This document shows positions 57,196 through 64,000 of a DNA stretch of 64,000 nucleotides, piece by piece. This DNA comes from Virgisporangium aliadipatigenens (GTDB taxonomy: Bacteria; Actinomycetota; Actinomycetes; Mycobacteriales; Micromonosporaceae), in assembly GCF_016863615.1 (NCBI RefSeq), contig NZ_BOPF01000010.1:186001-250000 (forward strand). Direction: 5' to 3'. The notes below the pieces were generated by a model, which had not been told where the DNA came from, ran no database searches, and saw only the letters and a list, made by a program, of their open reading frames with translations. The position numbers and the translations under genes were made by a program. Every line of letters starts with the position of its first letter. The first letter of the stretch is position 1.

Positions 57196-58107
57196 GTGAA
57201 AGCCGCCTGTACCGGTGTTTTCCGGTCGGTTTCCGCGATGGTCGGCGTGCTGCTGCTGGTGCTCACCGCGTGCGGCGCCTCGGGTGTGGCACGCTCCCTC
57301 CCGGTGAACGACGACGACCCGGCGAGCGTGATCGCACACGCCGTCGCGAGCCTCGACAAGTTCGGCCCGTACCGCGACCCGTCGACGGCCGAGGCCGAAC
57401 AGGGCCGCGCCGTCGCGCGTCTGATCCTCGACGCGCCCGCCGACACGGCCGGCCTGGACAGGGCCTTCGGCGGCCTCGGCTACACCCCGAAGCACGGCAC
57501 CGACCCCGCCACCGGGCGGCCCTACGCCATGTACACGATGCCCACCGACGCCGAACCGGCCTGGGGCACCGTGCTCATCGACCGCACGAGGCCGGTGCGC
57601 GCGGTCGTCGAGGTGCCGCACCCGGCCGCCGACCTGCACACCGAGGTCATCGGAACGGCGCTGCACCGCCTCCTGCCGGGCTCCGTGCTGCTGGTCGCCG
57701 GCGCCCACCGGGACGCGGCCGGCGGCAAGGGCGACGTGGCGCACAACGACCGGTCGATGTTCCACATCCTGGCCACGGAGTTCGCCGGGCGCGGCATCCC
57801 GCAGATCCAGCTGCACGGCTTCGCCGACCGCAACCTGCCCGAGCGCGAAGCGGTCGTCTCCACGGGCAGCGGCCCGACGAGCGCGCTCGCCGAGGGCGTC
57901 GCCGCCGCGTTCGGCCGGGCCGGGTTCAACACCTGCCGGGCCTGGGCCGAACCGTGCGGCCGGCTCGAGGGCACCCGCAACGAGCAGGGGATCGCGGCGG
58001 CCGCGGCCGGGGCGGCGTTCCTCCACGTCGAACTGGGCTACGCGGTGCGCAGCAACCCCTCCCGCCGCGACCTGGTCGCAAAAGCCGTCGTCGATGCCCT
58101 CGGCTAA
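57196..58107 (+). CDS. Amidohydrolase-like lipoprotein, possible poly-gamma-glutamate hydrolase
   Basis: A 303-residue lipoprotein with signal VSAMVGVLLLVLTACGAS (lipobox LTAC). The mature part has a pattern of metal-binding residues: EVPHPAADLHTEVIG, LLVAGAHRDAA, DVAHNDRSMFHIL, IQLHGF and a late LHVELGYAVR. The layout resembles zinc amidohydrolases of the N-formylglutamate deformylase and poly-gamma-glutamate hydrolase group. The pgsB/pgsC genes 2 kb away make action on a gamma-glutamyl polymer plausible, but this is inference from context. The TAA stop is 10 bases before the next start. Confidence 0.65.
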   Translation: MKAACTGVFRSVSAMVGVLLLVLTACGASGVARSLPVNDDDPASVIAHAVASLDKFGPYRDPSTAEAEQGRAVARLILDAPADTAGLDRAFGGLGYTPKHGTDPATGRPYAMYTMPTDAEPAWGTVLIDRTRPVRAVVEVPHPAADLHTEVIGTALHRLLPGSVLLVAGAHRDAAGGKGDVAHNDRSMFHILATEFAGRGIPQIQLHGFADRNLPEREAVVSTGSGPTSALAEGVAAAFGRAGFNTCRAWAEPCGRLEGTRNEQGIAAAAAGAAFLHVELGYAVRSNPSRRDLVAKAVVDALG

Positions 58108-58110
58108 CCT
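58105..58110 (+). promoter_or_regulatory. -10 hexamer TAACCT, leaderless start
   Basis: TAACCT contains the stop of the lipoprotein gene and lies seven bases before GTG 58118. Confidence 0.4.
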
Positions 58111-58123
58111 GTCCACTGTGGAC
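58111..58123. repeat. GTCCACTGTGGAC palindrome, copy 10, over a start codon
   Basis: Exact dyad. Its GTG is the likely start codon of the small gene at 58118; this is the only copy at a gene start. Confidence 0.8.
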
Positions 58124-58447
58124 ATCGACCTCGACGCGCGCGCCGGTGACGTCCTCACCGCCGACATCGTGGCCACGAAGGCGCAGCAGCGCTGGGCCGT
58201 CGTGCGGCTCTTCGCTTCGAGCCTGATCTGCGCCCTGCTGGACATGGGCGGCTCCCGGCCGCAGCCGGTCATCCAGGCGGCCAACCTGATCGTCACCCGC
58301 CTGGACACCGGCGAAGAGGTGTGGCGCACCCCCGCGCACATCGCCGACCTCGAGCTGAAGACCCACGTGCAGCGCCAGCTCGACGAGCTGACCGTCGCCG
58401 AGTTCTACGACGCGTGGGGCATCATCGACCCGGAAGCCGCCGCCTAG
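58118..58447 (+). CDS. Small conserved-looking protein, unknown function
   Basis: A 109-residue protein starting at GTG 58118, or at ATG 58094 with eight more residues. It is soluble, with alternating strands and helices (VLTADIVATKAQQRWAVVRL, NLIVTRLDTGEEVWRT, LTVAEFYDAWGI). No family is recognised. A -10 hexamer stands at leaderless distance and the start codon is inside a copy of the 13-bp palindrome. It follows the lipoprotein gene by 10 bases and its last four bases overlap the stop of the convergent NlpC/P60 gene. Confidence 0.65.
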   Translation: MDIDLDARAGDVLTADIVATKAQQRWAVVRLFASSLICALLDMGGSRPQPVIQAANLIVTRLDTGEEVWRTPAHIADLELKTHVQRQLDELTVAEFYDAWGIIDPEAAA

Positions 58448-59481
58448 ACGCGTCTCGCCGTGCGCCAGCGGATGGCCCAGTAGCCGGTGCCGTCCAGGAT
58501 GGACTCCCCGGCCAGGTCGCCCATGGTGGGGCCGTTCGCCTGGCTGCGGCTGGAGATGAAGCGGTGGTGGCCCCGGTCGTCCACGCCGAGATACATGCCC
58601 GAGTGCTCGATGTTCGCCCCCTGCACCGGTCCCGCGTTGAAGAAGAGCATGTCCCCGGGCATCAGCCGGTCCATGTCGGTGGCGCGCTTGCCGGTGTTCT
58701 GCATCAGCTGCACACCCGGCCCCACCCCGGCGATCGCGAACGCCTGACGCGGCAGGCCCGGCCCGCCGGCGTTGGTGCCACGCACCGGGTAGCCCATCCG
58801 GTACCCGTAGACCATGCGCAGGAAGCCCGAGCAGTCGAGGCTGCGGAAATGCGTCTGCGACGGCTGTTCCTGCTTGTCGGAGAAGTTCCACCCGACGCCG
58901 AGGTAGTCGTAGAAGTCGGAGTTCTCGGCGCGGCCGTCGGGGTCGATGTCCGACAGGGGGCCGAACTCGGCGTCGCCGCCGATCTGCTGCCCCTGGGCGT
59001 TCTTCTTCGCGGGAGCCCCGTCGATGTACTCCATCGCGATGCCGATCGCGTCCGGGCTCTTGTCCGCCAACGCCTTCGGGAACCAGTCGGTGAACCACTG
59101 CTCCTTCTCCGCACCGGCCTTCCACTCCTGCGGGGCGAGGCGCACGTAGATGTCGTTCGTCAGCTTGGCCTTGGTGAAGCGCGGCTCGGCGAAGGTCCGC
59201 TGGGCGCCGGTGAGGTGCACGGTGCGCGCGCCGTCGGTCATGACGGCGATGCGGGTGCCGTCCGCGCGGACGGCCTCGGTGCGGTCGGGTCCGGAGGCCC
59301 GGCGGTAGGTGAGGCCCGACGGGTCGGCCGACACCGGTGCGTCGCCCGCCGGGGCATCGGGACCGGCGCCGACGGCGGCGGGCGGCTGCGCGTCGGAACG
59401 CGTCATCGTGAACGCGACGGCACCACCGGCGACCAGGGTCAGGACGGCGGCGGCCATGAGCAGGGGAGAACGGTCATTCAT
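58444..59481 (-). CDS. NlpC/P60-family exported hydrolase of the pgs operon
   Basis: A 345-residue protein with an N-terminal signal anchor (LLMAAAVLTLVAGGAVAF). The C-terminal domain is NlpC/P60-like: catalytic Cys in LDCSGFLRMVYGYRMGYP (about 217) and His in NIEHSGMYLG (about 293), with a further polar residue in HHRFISSRSQ. Such enzymes cut gamma-D-glutamyl bonds in peptidoglycan or other gamma-glutamyl polymers, so it could trim or release the polymer made by PgsBC. It starts four bases after pgsC (TGATCACATG), as the last gene of that operon. Confidence 0.85.
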   Translation of the reverse strand: MNDRSPLLMAAAVLTLVAGGAVAFTMTRSDAQPPAAVGAGPDAPAGDAPVSADPSGLTYRRASGPDRTEAVRADGTRIAVMTDGARTVHLTGAQRTFAEPRFTKAKLTNDIYVRLAPQEWKAGAEKEQWFTDWFPKALADKSPDAIGIAMEYIDGAPAKKNAQGQQIGGDAEFGPLSDIDPDGRAENSDFYDYLGVGWNFSDKQEQPSQTHFRSLDCSGFLRMVYGYRMGYPVRGTNAGGPGLPRQAFAIAGVGPGVQLMQNTGKRATDMDRLMPGDMLFFNAGPVQGANIEHSGMYLGVDDRGHHRFISSRSQANGPTMGDLAGESILDGTGYWAIRWRTARRV

Positions 59482-59485
59482 GTGA

Positions 59486-59977
59486 TCACGTCGCAGGAAC
59501 TAGGCCGGCCACGACTCCGCTGAACGCGACCCCGAAGGTCACCGCGGTCACCATCACCGTGGCCAGGATGGTCGCCTTCGGCGGCTGCCGCACGAGCTGG
59601 TACGCGATCAGCCCCGGGGCGACAAAGCCCAGGGTCTGGTGCGCGAACAGCAGCGGCAGGTCCCGCTGGACGGCGATGAACAGAGTGAGCTGAAGGAACA
59701 CGCTCAGCAGCACGACCGCGGCGAAGAGCCGCTTGCCGTACAGGATGACGAACTTCTGCATCAGTTCGGTGAGCAGATACGTCACCACAGTCATGATCAC
59801 GATGATCGCGGCCTGCAACGGGTCCTCGATCAACGCGAGTGCGATCCACCCCGGCGTGATCATCCCGCCGGGCGACAGGTTGGTCGTCAGGTAGCACATG
59901 AGGGCGAAGACCAGCCCGATGCCCAGGCACGCCGTGGCGAGCTGGGCGCTGAGTTCACCCCCGAAGCTGAGGCTCAC
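59486..59977 (-). CDS. pgsC: PgsC/CapC-like poly-gamma-glutamate synthesis membrane protein
   Basis: A 163-residue integral membrane protein with about five helices. It matches PgsC in the segment LSPGGMITPGWIALALIEDP, followed by VVTYLLTELMQKFVILYGKR and LLSVFLQL, and in size (about 150 in Bacillus). PgsC forms the membrane synthase with PgsB. GTG 59977 is used since family sequence begins there; the 23-base overlap with pgsB is compatible with coupled translation. The symbol is given on similarity; a gamma-linked polymer other than poly-glutamate is possible. Confidence 0.82.
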   Translation of the reverse strand: MSLSFGGELSAQLATACLGIGLVFALMCYLTTNLSPGGMITPGWIALALIEDPLQAAIIVIMTVVTYLLTELMQKFVILYGKRLFAAVVLLSVFLQLTLFIAVQRDLPLLFAHQTLGFVAPGLIAYQLVRQPPKATILATVMVTAVTFGVAFSGVVAGLVPAT

Positions 59978-61175
59978 GGCGCCCGCTCCTCTCTTCCTGG
60001 TCCCAACCGGGGCACTCGTCGAGCTGGTGGATGAGGATCTCGCCCTGGCCGTGGATGTTGCCGACGGCGACGATCGACGAGTCGGCATCGGTCGCCGAGA
60101 CCACCCCGTCGAGGAGCTGTTCGGGAGGCAGCTTGCCGCCGAGGTCGGTCACCCGGTCCTGCAGCCCGGCCGGGATCGTGGCGCGGGCGCTGCGCGTGGG
60201 CTCGCCGATCAGGACGATGTTCTCCGGATCGATGTCCTTGCACAGCGCTCCCATCTGCCCGTTGCGCTCCACGCGGTCCGGGCGGCAGTTGATCAGAACG
60301 GTGAGCGGCCGGCCGATCAGCCCCTGCTTCTCCAGCTGGCGGATGTTCATCAGGGTGGACTCGGGGTCGTTGGCGGCGAAGACGTTGGCGAAGCGGATCT
60401 TCTTGCCGCGGTGCACCTTCCGGCTCACCGACAGCACGCCCGGGTCCGGGGGAGCGGCCCACATCCCGGCCAGCGCGTACCTGCGGCCGACGCCGAGCTG
60501 TTCGGCGACCGCGAGGGCGATGGCGACGTTCTCCTTGAACGTGATCCAGCCGAACCCCGCCATCTCCCGGTCGCTGACGGTCTCCGGGTCGACGGCGATC
60601 AGCCGGCAGTCGCGCCGCCGCGCCTCCTCCTCCAGGATGTGCAGCCGCTCCTTCTCGGCCGTGATGCACACGCCCCCGATCGGCATCGAACGGCACAGCG
60701 ACCGCGCCACGTCGTCGAGCGTGGGACCCATCTCGGCGAGGTGGTCCTCGCGCACGTTGCACAGCACGCCGATGGTGGAACGGATCAGCTTCACCTGGTT
60801 GATCTCCTGCAGCGCCGGCATGACGGCCATGCACTCGATCACCATCGCGTCCGGCCGGTACACCGAGGCCCGGCGCACGATGCCGATCTGCTCGACGACG
60901 TTCGCGATGCCGAACTTGCGGTGCACCGGCTCCTCGCTCCCGTCCGGGAAGACGAACCGGGCGGCCGTCCCGGTGGTCTTCGCCACGACCGAGAGCCCGC
61001 CGCCGCGCAGCGCGCCCGCACACAGCCGGGTGATGGAACTCTTGCCGCGGATGCCGTTCACCAGCACGCGATGCGGGATGGTGTCGAGGTTGCGGTCGTG
61101 GTTGCGCTGCTCGATCACCCCGGCGACGAGCAGGCCGAGGCAGCTGAGCGTGAAGACCGTGTAGAGATAGAGCAC
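59955..61175 (-). CDS. pgsB: PgsB/CapB-like poly-gamma-glutamate synthase, ATP-dependent ligase
   Basis: A 406-residue ligase of the Mur-ligase-like family, close to PgsB length (about 390-400). An N-terminal membrane helix (LYLYTVFTLSCLGLLVAGVI) is followed by HRVLVNGIRGKSSITRLCAG (ATP-binding GxxGKSS), VVAKTTGTAARFVFPDGSEE, MVIECMAVMPALQEI, LCNVREDHLAEMG and a late VLINCRPDRVERNGQM. These are hallmark PgsB segments. The enzyme adds glutamate through gamma-carboxyl activation with ATP. Its GTG overlaps the stop of the HAMP protein (TAGTG). PgsA/CapA, normally needed for export, is not in the window. Confidence 0.9.
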   Translation of the reverse strand: MLYLYTVFTLSCLGLLVAGVIEQRNHDRNLDTIPHRVLVNGIRGKSSITRLCAGALRGGGLSVVAKTTGTAARFVFPDGSEEPVHRKFGIANVVEQIGIVRRASVYRPDAMVIECMAVMPALQEINQVKLIRSTIGVLCNVREDHLAEMGPTLDDVARSLCRSMPIGGVCITAEKERLHILEEEARRRDCRLIAVDPETVSDREMAGFGWITFKENVAIALAVAEQLGVGRRYALAGMWAAPPDPGVLSVSRKVHRGKKIRFANVFAANDPESTLMNIRQLEKQGLIGRPLTVLINCRPDRVERNGQMGALCKDIDPENIVLIGEPTRSARATIPAGLQDRVTDLGGKLPPEQLLDGVVSATDADSSIVAVGNIHGQGEILIHQLDECPGWDQEERSGRREPQLRG

Positions 61176-63388
61176 TACACCCGCACCTCGTCGTCCTTGC
61201 GCTGCACCAGATCCAGCGACAGCACCGTCGTGTAGTTGTGTTCCGAGCCGCGCAGCCGCACCGCACCGCCGAAGCGGGCCGTGCCGGTGTGCCGCACCTG
61301 CCGGCAGATCTCCAGGCACATGGCGAGCGCGCCGATGTCGTCGTGGCGCTGCGGCGGCACGGGCGCGTCGAGCGAGCCCGCCGAGATCTGGTCCGCCACG
61401 GCCGCCAGCTGCTTGAGCGGCCGCACGAAGATGAGGAACTGCCACGCGAACGTCAGCAGCACCACGCCGGCCGCGGCGCCGCCCACGAGCAGGGTCCAGC
61501 GGCGCACCAGCACCTCGGGCAGGTGCAGCACGGCGACGTCGCGTTCGACCACGACGACCCAGTCCAGCGCGGCGGCCGAGGGCGGGTCCTGCACCTTGGA
61601 TGCGGCGATCAGGGCCGGCTCGCCGGCGCCGGTCCGGGTGCGCCCGAGCGTGCCGCCGGGCCGGACCGCGGTGGCCACCTCGCGCGCCAGGTCCCCCTCG
61701 AGCCGCTGGTACGCCCGGAAACCCTCGGAGTCGAGGATCACCCGCGAGTCCCGGTCGACCACGCGGGCCCGCCCGTCGACCGTGCGCACGATCGCGAGCA
61801 GGTTGTCGACGTCGAACTCCCCGACGACCGCGTACCCCTTGTCGAGCGCGCGGTGCGCGTAGAGCAGCGGCAGCCGGCGCAGCCCGGGGTCGAGGTCGAC
61901 GCCGTTGCGGGCCGGAACGGGCGCCTGCGCGCGCAGCGGTTCACGGCCGGCGGCCCGCACCGTGCGGCCGGCCCCGTCGACGATGTACAGGTTGCGCAGC
62001 CGGTGCTCCTGCTCGAGCCCCTGCTTCAGGGCCGCCTCCGCCGCGTCGGCATCGGCCGCCGGGTCGCCGACCGGCACGCTCAGCACGGTGCGCAGGCCGT
62101 TCTCGACGGCGTTGCCGAGGGCCGCGGTGGCGTTCTCCGCGCGGCTCTCCTCGTCGATGCCGAGCTGTGCCGGCACCGGCGGCAGCGGCGTCGACATGAC
62201 GAACCCGACCGCCGCCATCGGCCACAGCAGCCCGAACGCGGCGGCGAGCCCGAGCCCCTGCAACACGCTCGGCAGGAACCGCCGCCGCGGCAGTTCCGAA
62301 CCGGAGACGACCGCCAGCGCGCTCGCCACCCGGTACGGCTCGGCGACGTGCACGGGCCGGCGGGCCTGCGACGGCATCCCGCACGCGTCGCGCTTGGCCT
62401 GGTGCAACGCGATGCGCAGCGGCTGCACGAGCGACACGCCCATGAGCCACACGCACAGCGCCGCGATCGCCAGGAGGCTGCCGCCGAGCAGCAGGCCCAC
62501 GCCGACCGACGGCCCGGGCACGACCGGCGCGATCAGCAGCGACGCGACGCGCACGCCGGTGTCGCCGACCGGCGCGACGGACAGCACGAGGCGCTGGTCG
62601 GTCCAGCCCTTGACGGCCACGCTGCGCACGGTCGGGCGGGTCGCGGCCGTCGTGTCGCCGAAGACCAGCCGCAGCTGACTCCGGTCGACGGCGCTGACCC
62701 CCTGGACCAGCGACGTCGTGCCGCCCGGAGTGATCATGAAGACGCCGGCCTTCGCGGCCGGGTTGAGGCGCTGGTTGCGCAGCAGCAACGGCTGCATCGC
62801 CAGCACGCTGCGCTTGTCGTCCAGGCGGGTGTGGTGGATCAGCGCCGGCCCGTCGCCCGTGGTCACCGCGGTGGTGCCGCCGAGCGGGACGCCGTTTCGC
62901 AGCAGCTCGAACGGGAGCGCGACGCCGGTGGCCGCGATCTGCTTGCGATCGGCGGTGGTGATCAGCGCGGCACCGCTCCAGATGGTGCGGTCGCCGACCA
63001 CGGCGGCGAGCAGCTGGGCGTCGGCGGGCGGCTTGGCGCGCAGCCCGGCGACGGTGCGGTCGAGGTCCTCGACGGCGCGGCCGGTGCTGCCGTTGAGCGA
63101 CCGGCTCATCTTCGTCGTCAGGTCGAGCTGCGACTCCTGGACGGCCTGCGGCACGTCGATCTTGTCATGGAACGCGAACCCGGCCACCGTCACGATCGCC
63201 ACGAGCGTCATCGCCCACAGGTAGACCAGCGACGGCGCACCCGCCCCGGCCGGGAACCCGGCGGAGGGCAGCTGCTGCTCCAGTGCCCTTTTCCGCCACG
63301 CCAGCAACTGATGGGGCGGTCCACCGGAGGGAGGTTCACCGAAGTCCCGGCGGGCGCGCGGCCGGCCGGATGTCCGGGTTTCCACCAT
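61175..63388 (-). CDS. Double-sensor HAMP membrane protein, first gene of the pgs operon
   Basis: A 737-residue protein with four membrane helices (about 53-72, 295-320, 376-397 and 631-655). Two extracytoplasmic domains lie between them (about 73-294 and 398-630); the second resembles a Cache-type sensor (RLRNLYIVDGAGRTVRAAGR, then ARVVDRDSRVILDSEG). A clear HAMP domain (about 655-700; VRPLKQLAAVADQISAGSLD) follows the last helix and a HAMP-like stretch follows helix two. No kinase, cyclase or methyl-accepting domain is present; the C-terminus is about 35 residues of unknown type. Translation is coupled to pgsB, so it may regulate or scaffold polymer export. ATG 63388 is the start; upstream is shared with the FKBP gene. 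Confidence 0.85.
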   Translation of the reverse strand: MVETRTSGRPRARRDFGEPPSGGPPHQLLAWRKRALEQQLPSAGFPAGAGAPSLVYLWAMTLVAIVTVAGFAFHDKIDVPQAVQESQLDLTTKMSRSLNGSTGRAVEDLDRTVAGLRAKPPADAQLLAAVVGDRTIWSGAALITTADRKQIAATGVALPFELLRNGVPLGGTTAVTTGDGPALIHHTRLDDKRSVLAMQPLLLRNQRLNPAAKAGVFMITPGGTTSLVQGVSAVDRSQLRLVFGDTTAATRPTVRSVAVKGWTDQRLVLSVAPVGDTGVRVASLLIAPVVPGPSVGVGLLLGGSLLAIAALCVWLMGVSLVQPLRIALHQAKRDACGMPSQARRPVHVAEPYRVASALAVVSGSELPRRRFLPSVLQGLGLAAAFGLLWPMAAVGFVMSTPLPPVPAQLGIDEESRAENATAALGNAVENGLRTVLSVPVGDPAADADAAEAALKQGLEQEHRLRNLYIVDGAGRTVRAAGREPLRAQAPVPARNGVDLDPGLRRLPLLYAHRALDKGYAVVGEFDVDNLLAIVRTVDGRARVVDRDSRVILDSEGFRAYQRLEGDLAREVATAVRPGGTLGRTRTGAGEPALIAASKVQDPPSAAALDWVVVVERDVAVLHLPEVLVRRWTLLVGGAAAGVVLLTFAWQFLIFVRPLKQLAAVADQISAGSLDAPVPPQRHDDIGALAMCLEICRQVRHTGTARFGGAVRLRGSEHNYTTVLSLDLVQRKDDEVRV

Positions 63389-63530
63389 GTGCGGCGGCCT
63401 CCTCCTAGCGCGGTTGGCGGCGGTCTCCCGTGTAAGTACGGATCGCGACCCGATCGGGGTCCCGGAAGCGGCATCCCGTCGCATAGGCGAGGATGGGGTC
63501 CGTAAAGATCCGTTCGCGGAAGGAATCCAC

Positions 63531-63899
63531 ATGAGCAAGCCCGAGGTCGAGCCGTACATCGGCGACCCGCCCGCCGACCTGGTGATCGAGGACATCAAGG
63601 TCGGTGACGGCGAGGAGGCGCGTGCCGGCCAGACGGCCACGGTGCACTACGTGGGCGTCGCGCACTCCACCGGCGAGGAGTTCGACGCCTCGTACAACCG
63701 CGGGGCGCCGTTCCAGTTCCAGCTCGGTGCCGGGCGCGTCATCGCCGGCTGGGACCAGGGCGTCGTCGGCATGAAGATCGGTGGCCGCCGCAAGCTCGTC
63801 ATCCCGCCGCACCTGGGCTACGGCGCGCGCGGTGCCGGTGGCGCGATCAAGCCCAACGAGACGCTGATCTTCGTGGTGGACCTGATCGGCCTGCCGTAG
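63531..63899 (+). CDS. FKBP-type peptidyl-prolyl cis-trans isomerase
   Basis: A 122-residue single-domain FKBP. ATG 63531 follows a weak ribosome site (GGAAGGAA). The fold motifs are intact: TVHYVGVAHSTGEEFDASYN, then FQFQLGAGRVIAGWDQGVVG, GGRRKLVIPPHLGYGARG and the closing ETLIFVVDLIGL. Drug- and proline-binding aromatic residues (Tyr, Phe, Trp, Tyr) are present, so activity is expected. No signal peptide, so cytoplasmic. A stable hairpin lies downstream. Confidence 0.95.
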   Translation: MSKPEVEPYIGDPPADLVIEDIKVGDGEEARAGQTATVHYVGVAHSTGEEFDASYNRGAPFQFQLGAGRVIAGWDQGVVGMKIGGRRKLVIPPHLGYGARGAGGAIKPNETLIFVVDLIGLP

Positions 63900-63907
63900 T
63901 CGTGCGT

Positions 63908-63946
63908 GAGGCGGTCGGCGCGGGGAGGTCCGCCGCCGACCGCCTC
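63908..63946. terminator. Long hairpin between the convergent FKBP and SDR genes
   Basis: GAGGCGGTCGGCG (63908-63920) and CGCCGACCGCCTC (63934-63946) form 13 perfect pairs with a 13-base loop. Its place between two converging stop codons suits a bidirectional terminator, though no T-run follows. Confidence 0.65.
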
Positions 63947-63952
63947 GTTCGT

Positions 63953-64000
63953 TCACCAGGGCAGCACGCCCTCGTCGTTGAAGAACGCGCCGGTCGGGCC
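63953..64000 (-). CDS. C-terminal end of a second SDR enzyme, cut by the window edge
   Basis: Only the last 15 codons and the stop are inside the window. They read GPTGAFFNDEGVLPW, matching the tail GPTGGFYADDGAVVPW of the SDR at 19391-20122. A carbonyl-reductase-like short-chain dehydrogenase is therefore likely. Nothing more can be said. Confidence 0.65.
   Translation of the reverse strand, partial: GPTGAFFNDEGVLPW

Overview
The window is high-GC actinobacterial chromosome (GC estimated by eye at a little over 70 percent). Gene content and style suggest Micromonosporaceae (Actinoplanes or Dactylosporangium-like): very high third-position GC, many GTG starts, F420-type oxidoreductase, NB-ARC/TPR regulators, Ser/Thr kinase, partner-switching regulators, and promoters whose -10 hexamer lies 6-7 bases before the start codon. 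The family assignment is inference. I saw no rRNA, tRNA, CRISPR array, phage or insertion sequence, so this reads as ordinary chromosome with dense signalling and metabolic genes.

Layout. 1-7.7 kb: proline-rich membrane protein (cut by the window edge), DUF305 protein, secreted LVIVD-repeat protein, flavin disulfide reductase, PAP2-GT87 fusion. 7.7-15.3 kb: a 43-residue tandem-repeat peptide with its own terminator; then cyclase/AAA/TPR regulator, DUF4139 protein and a secreted protein in series. 15.4-18.5 kb: response regulator, histidine kinase and TAXI binding protein as one coupled operon. 18.5-23.6 kb: LysR regulator divergent from an SDR enzyme, phosphotransferase, small secreted protein, membrane coiled-coil protein, LLM oxidoreductase and a decayed phyH-like fragment. 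23.6-32.4 kb: metH behind a predicted SAH riboswitch, HTH/NB-ARC/TPR regulator, membrane protein with Cys pairs, App1-type phosphatase. 32.4-36.3 kb: repeat-rich spacer, LuxR-type regulator, GGDEF-EAL protein, GNAT-like protein. 36.4-40.0 kb: ureide catabolism (CitE-like lyase, allantoinase, allantoicase). 40.0-45.2 kb: ROK repressor divergent from a xylose/ribose-type ABC transporter plus ROK kinase. 45.2-48.9 kb: DUF4259, NicO nickel/cobalt exporter with a His-rich loop, DUF4331 protein. 49.1-57.0 kb: 1360-residue hybrid kinase/receiver/PP2C/anti-sigma protein with a STAS partner, zinc alcohol dehydrogenase, SRPBCC protein, receptor Ser/Thr kinase. 57.2-63.4 kb: amidohydrolase-like lipoprotein, small protein, and an opposing operon of a double-sensor HAMP membrane protein, PgsB, PgsC and an NlpC/P60 enzyme, probably a poly-gamma-glutamate-type polymer locus. 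63.5-64 kb: FKBP isomerase and the tail of a second SDR.

The strongest unexplained signal crosses gene boundaries: the 13-bp palindrome GTCCAC(A/T)GTGGAC occurs seven times exactly and three more times with one mismatch, mostly inside unrelated genes, in two reading frames, and forces ACA/ACT codons that a genome this GC-rich normally avoids. Other leads are the pgsBC operon with its unusual sensor protein, the SAH riboswitch whose pseudoknot competes with a Shine-Dalgarno-masking hairpin, the tandem-repeat micropeptide, the GTGTGAG/CTCACAC cluster before the LuxR-type gene, and the CitE-like enzyme in the ureide operon.
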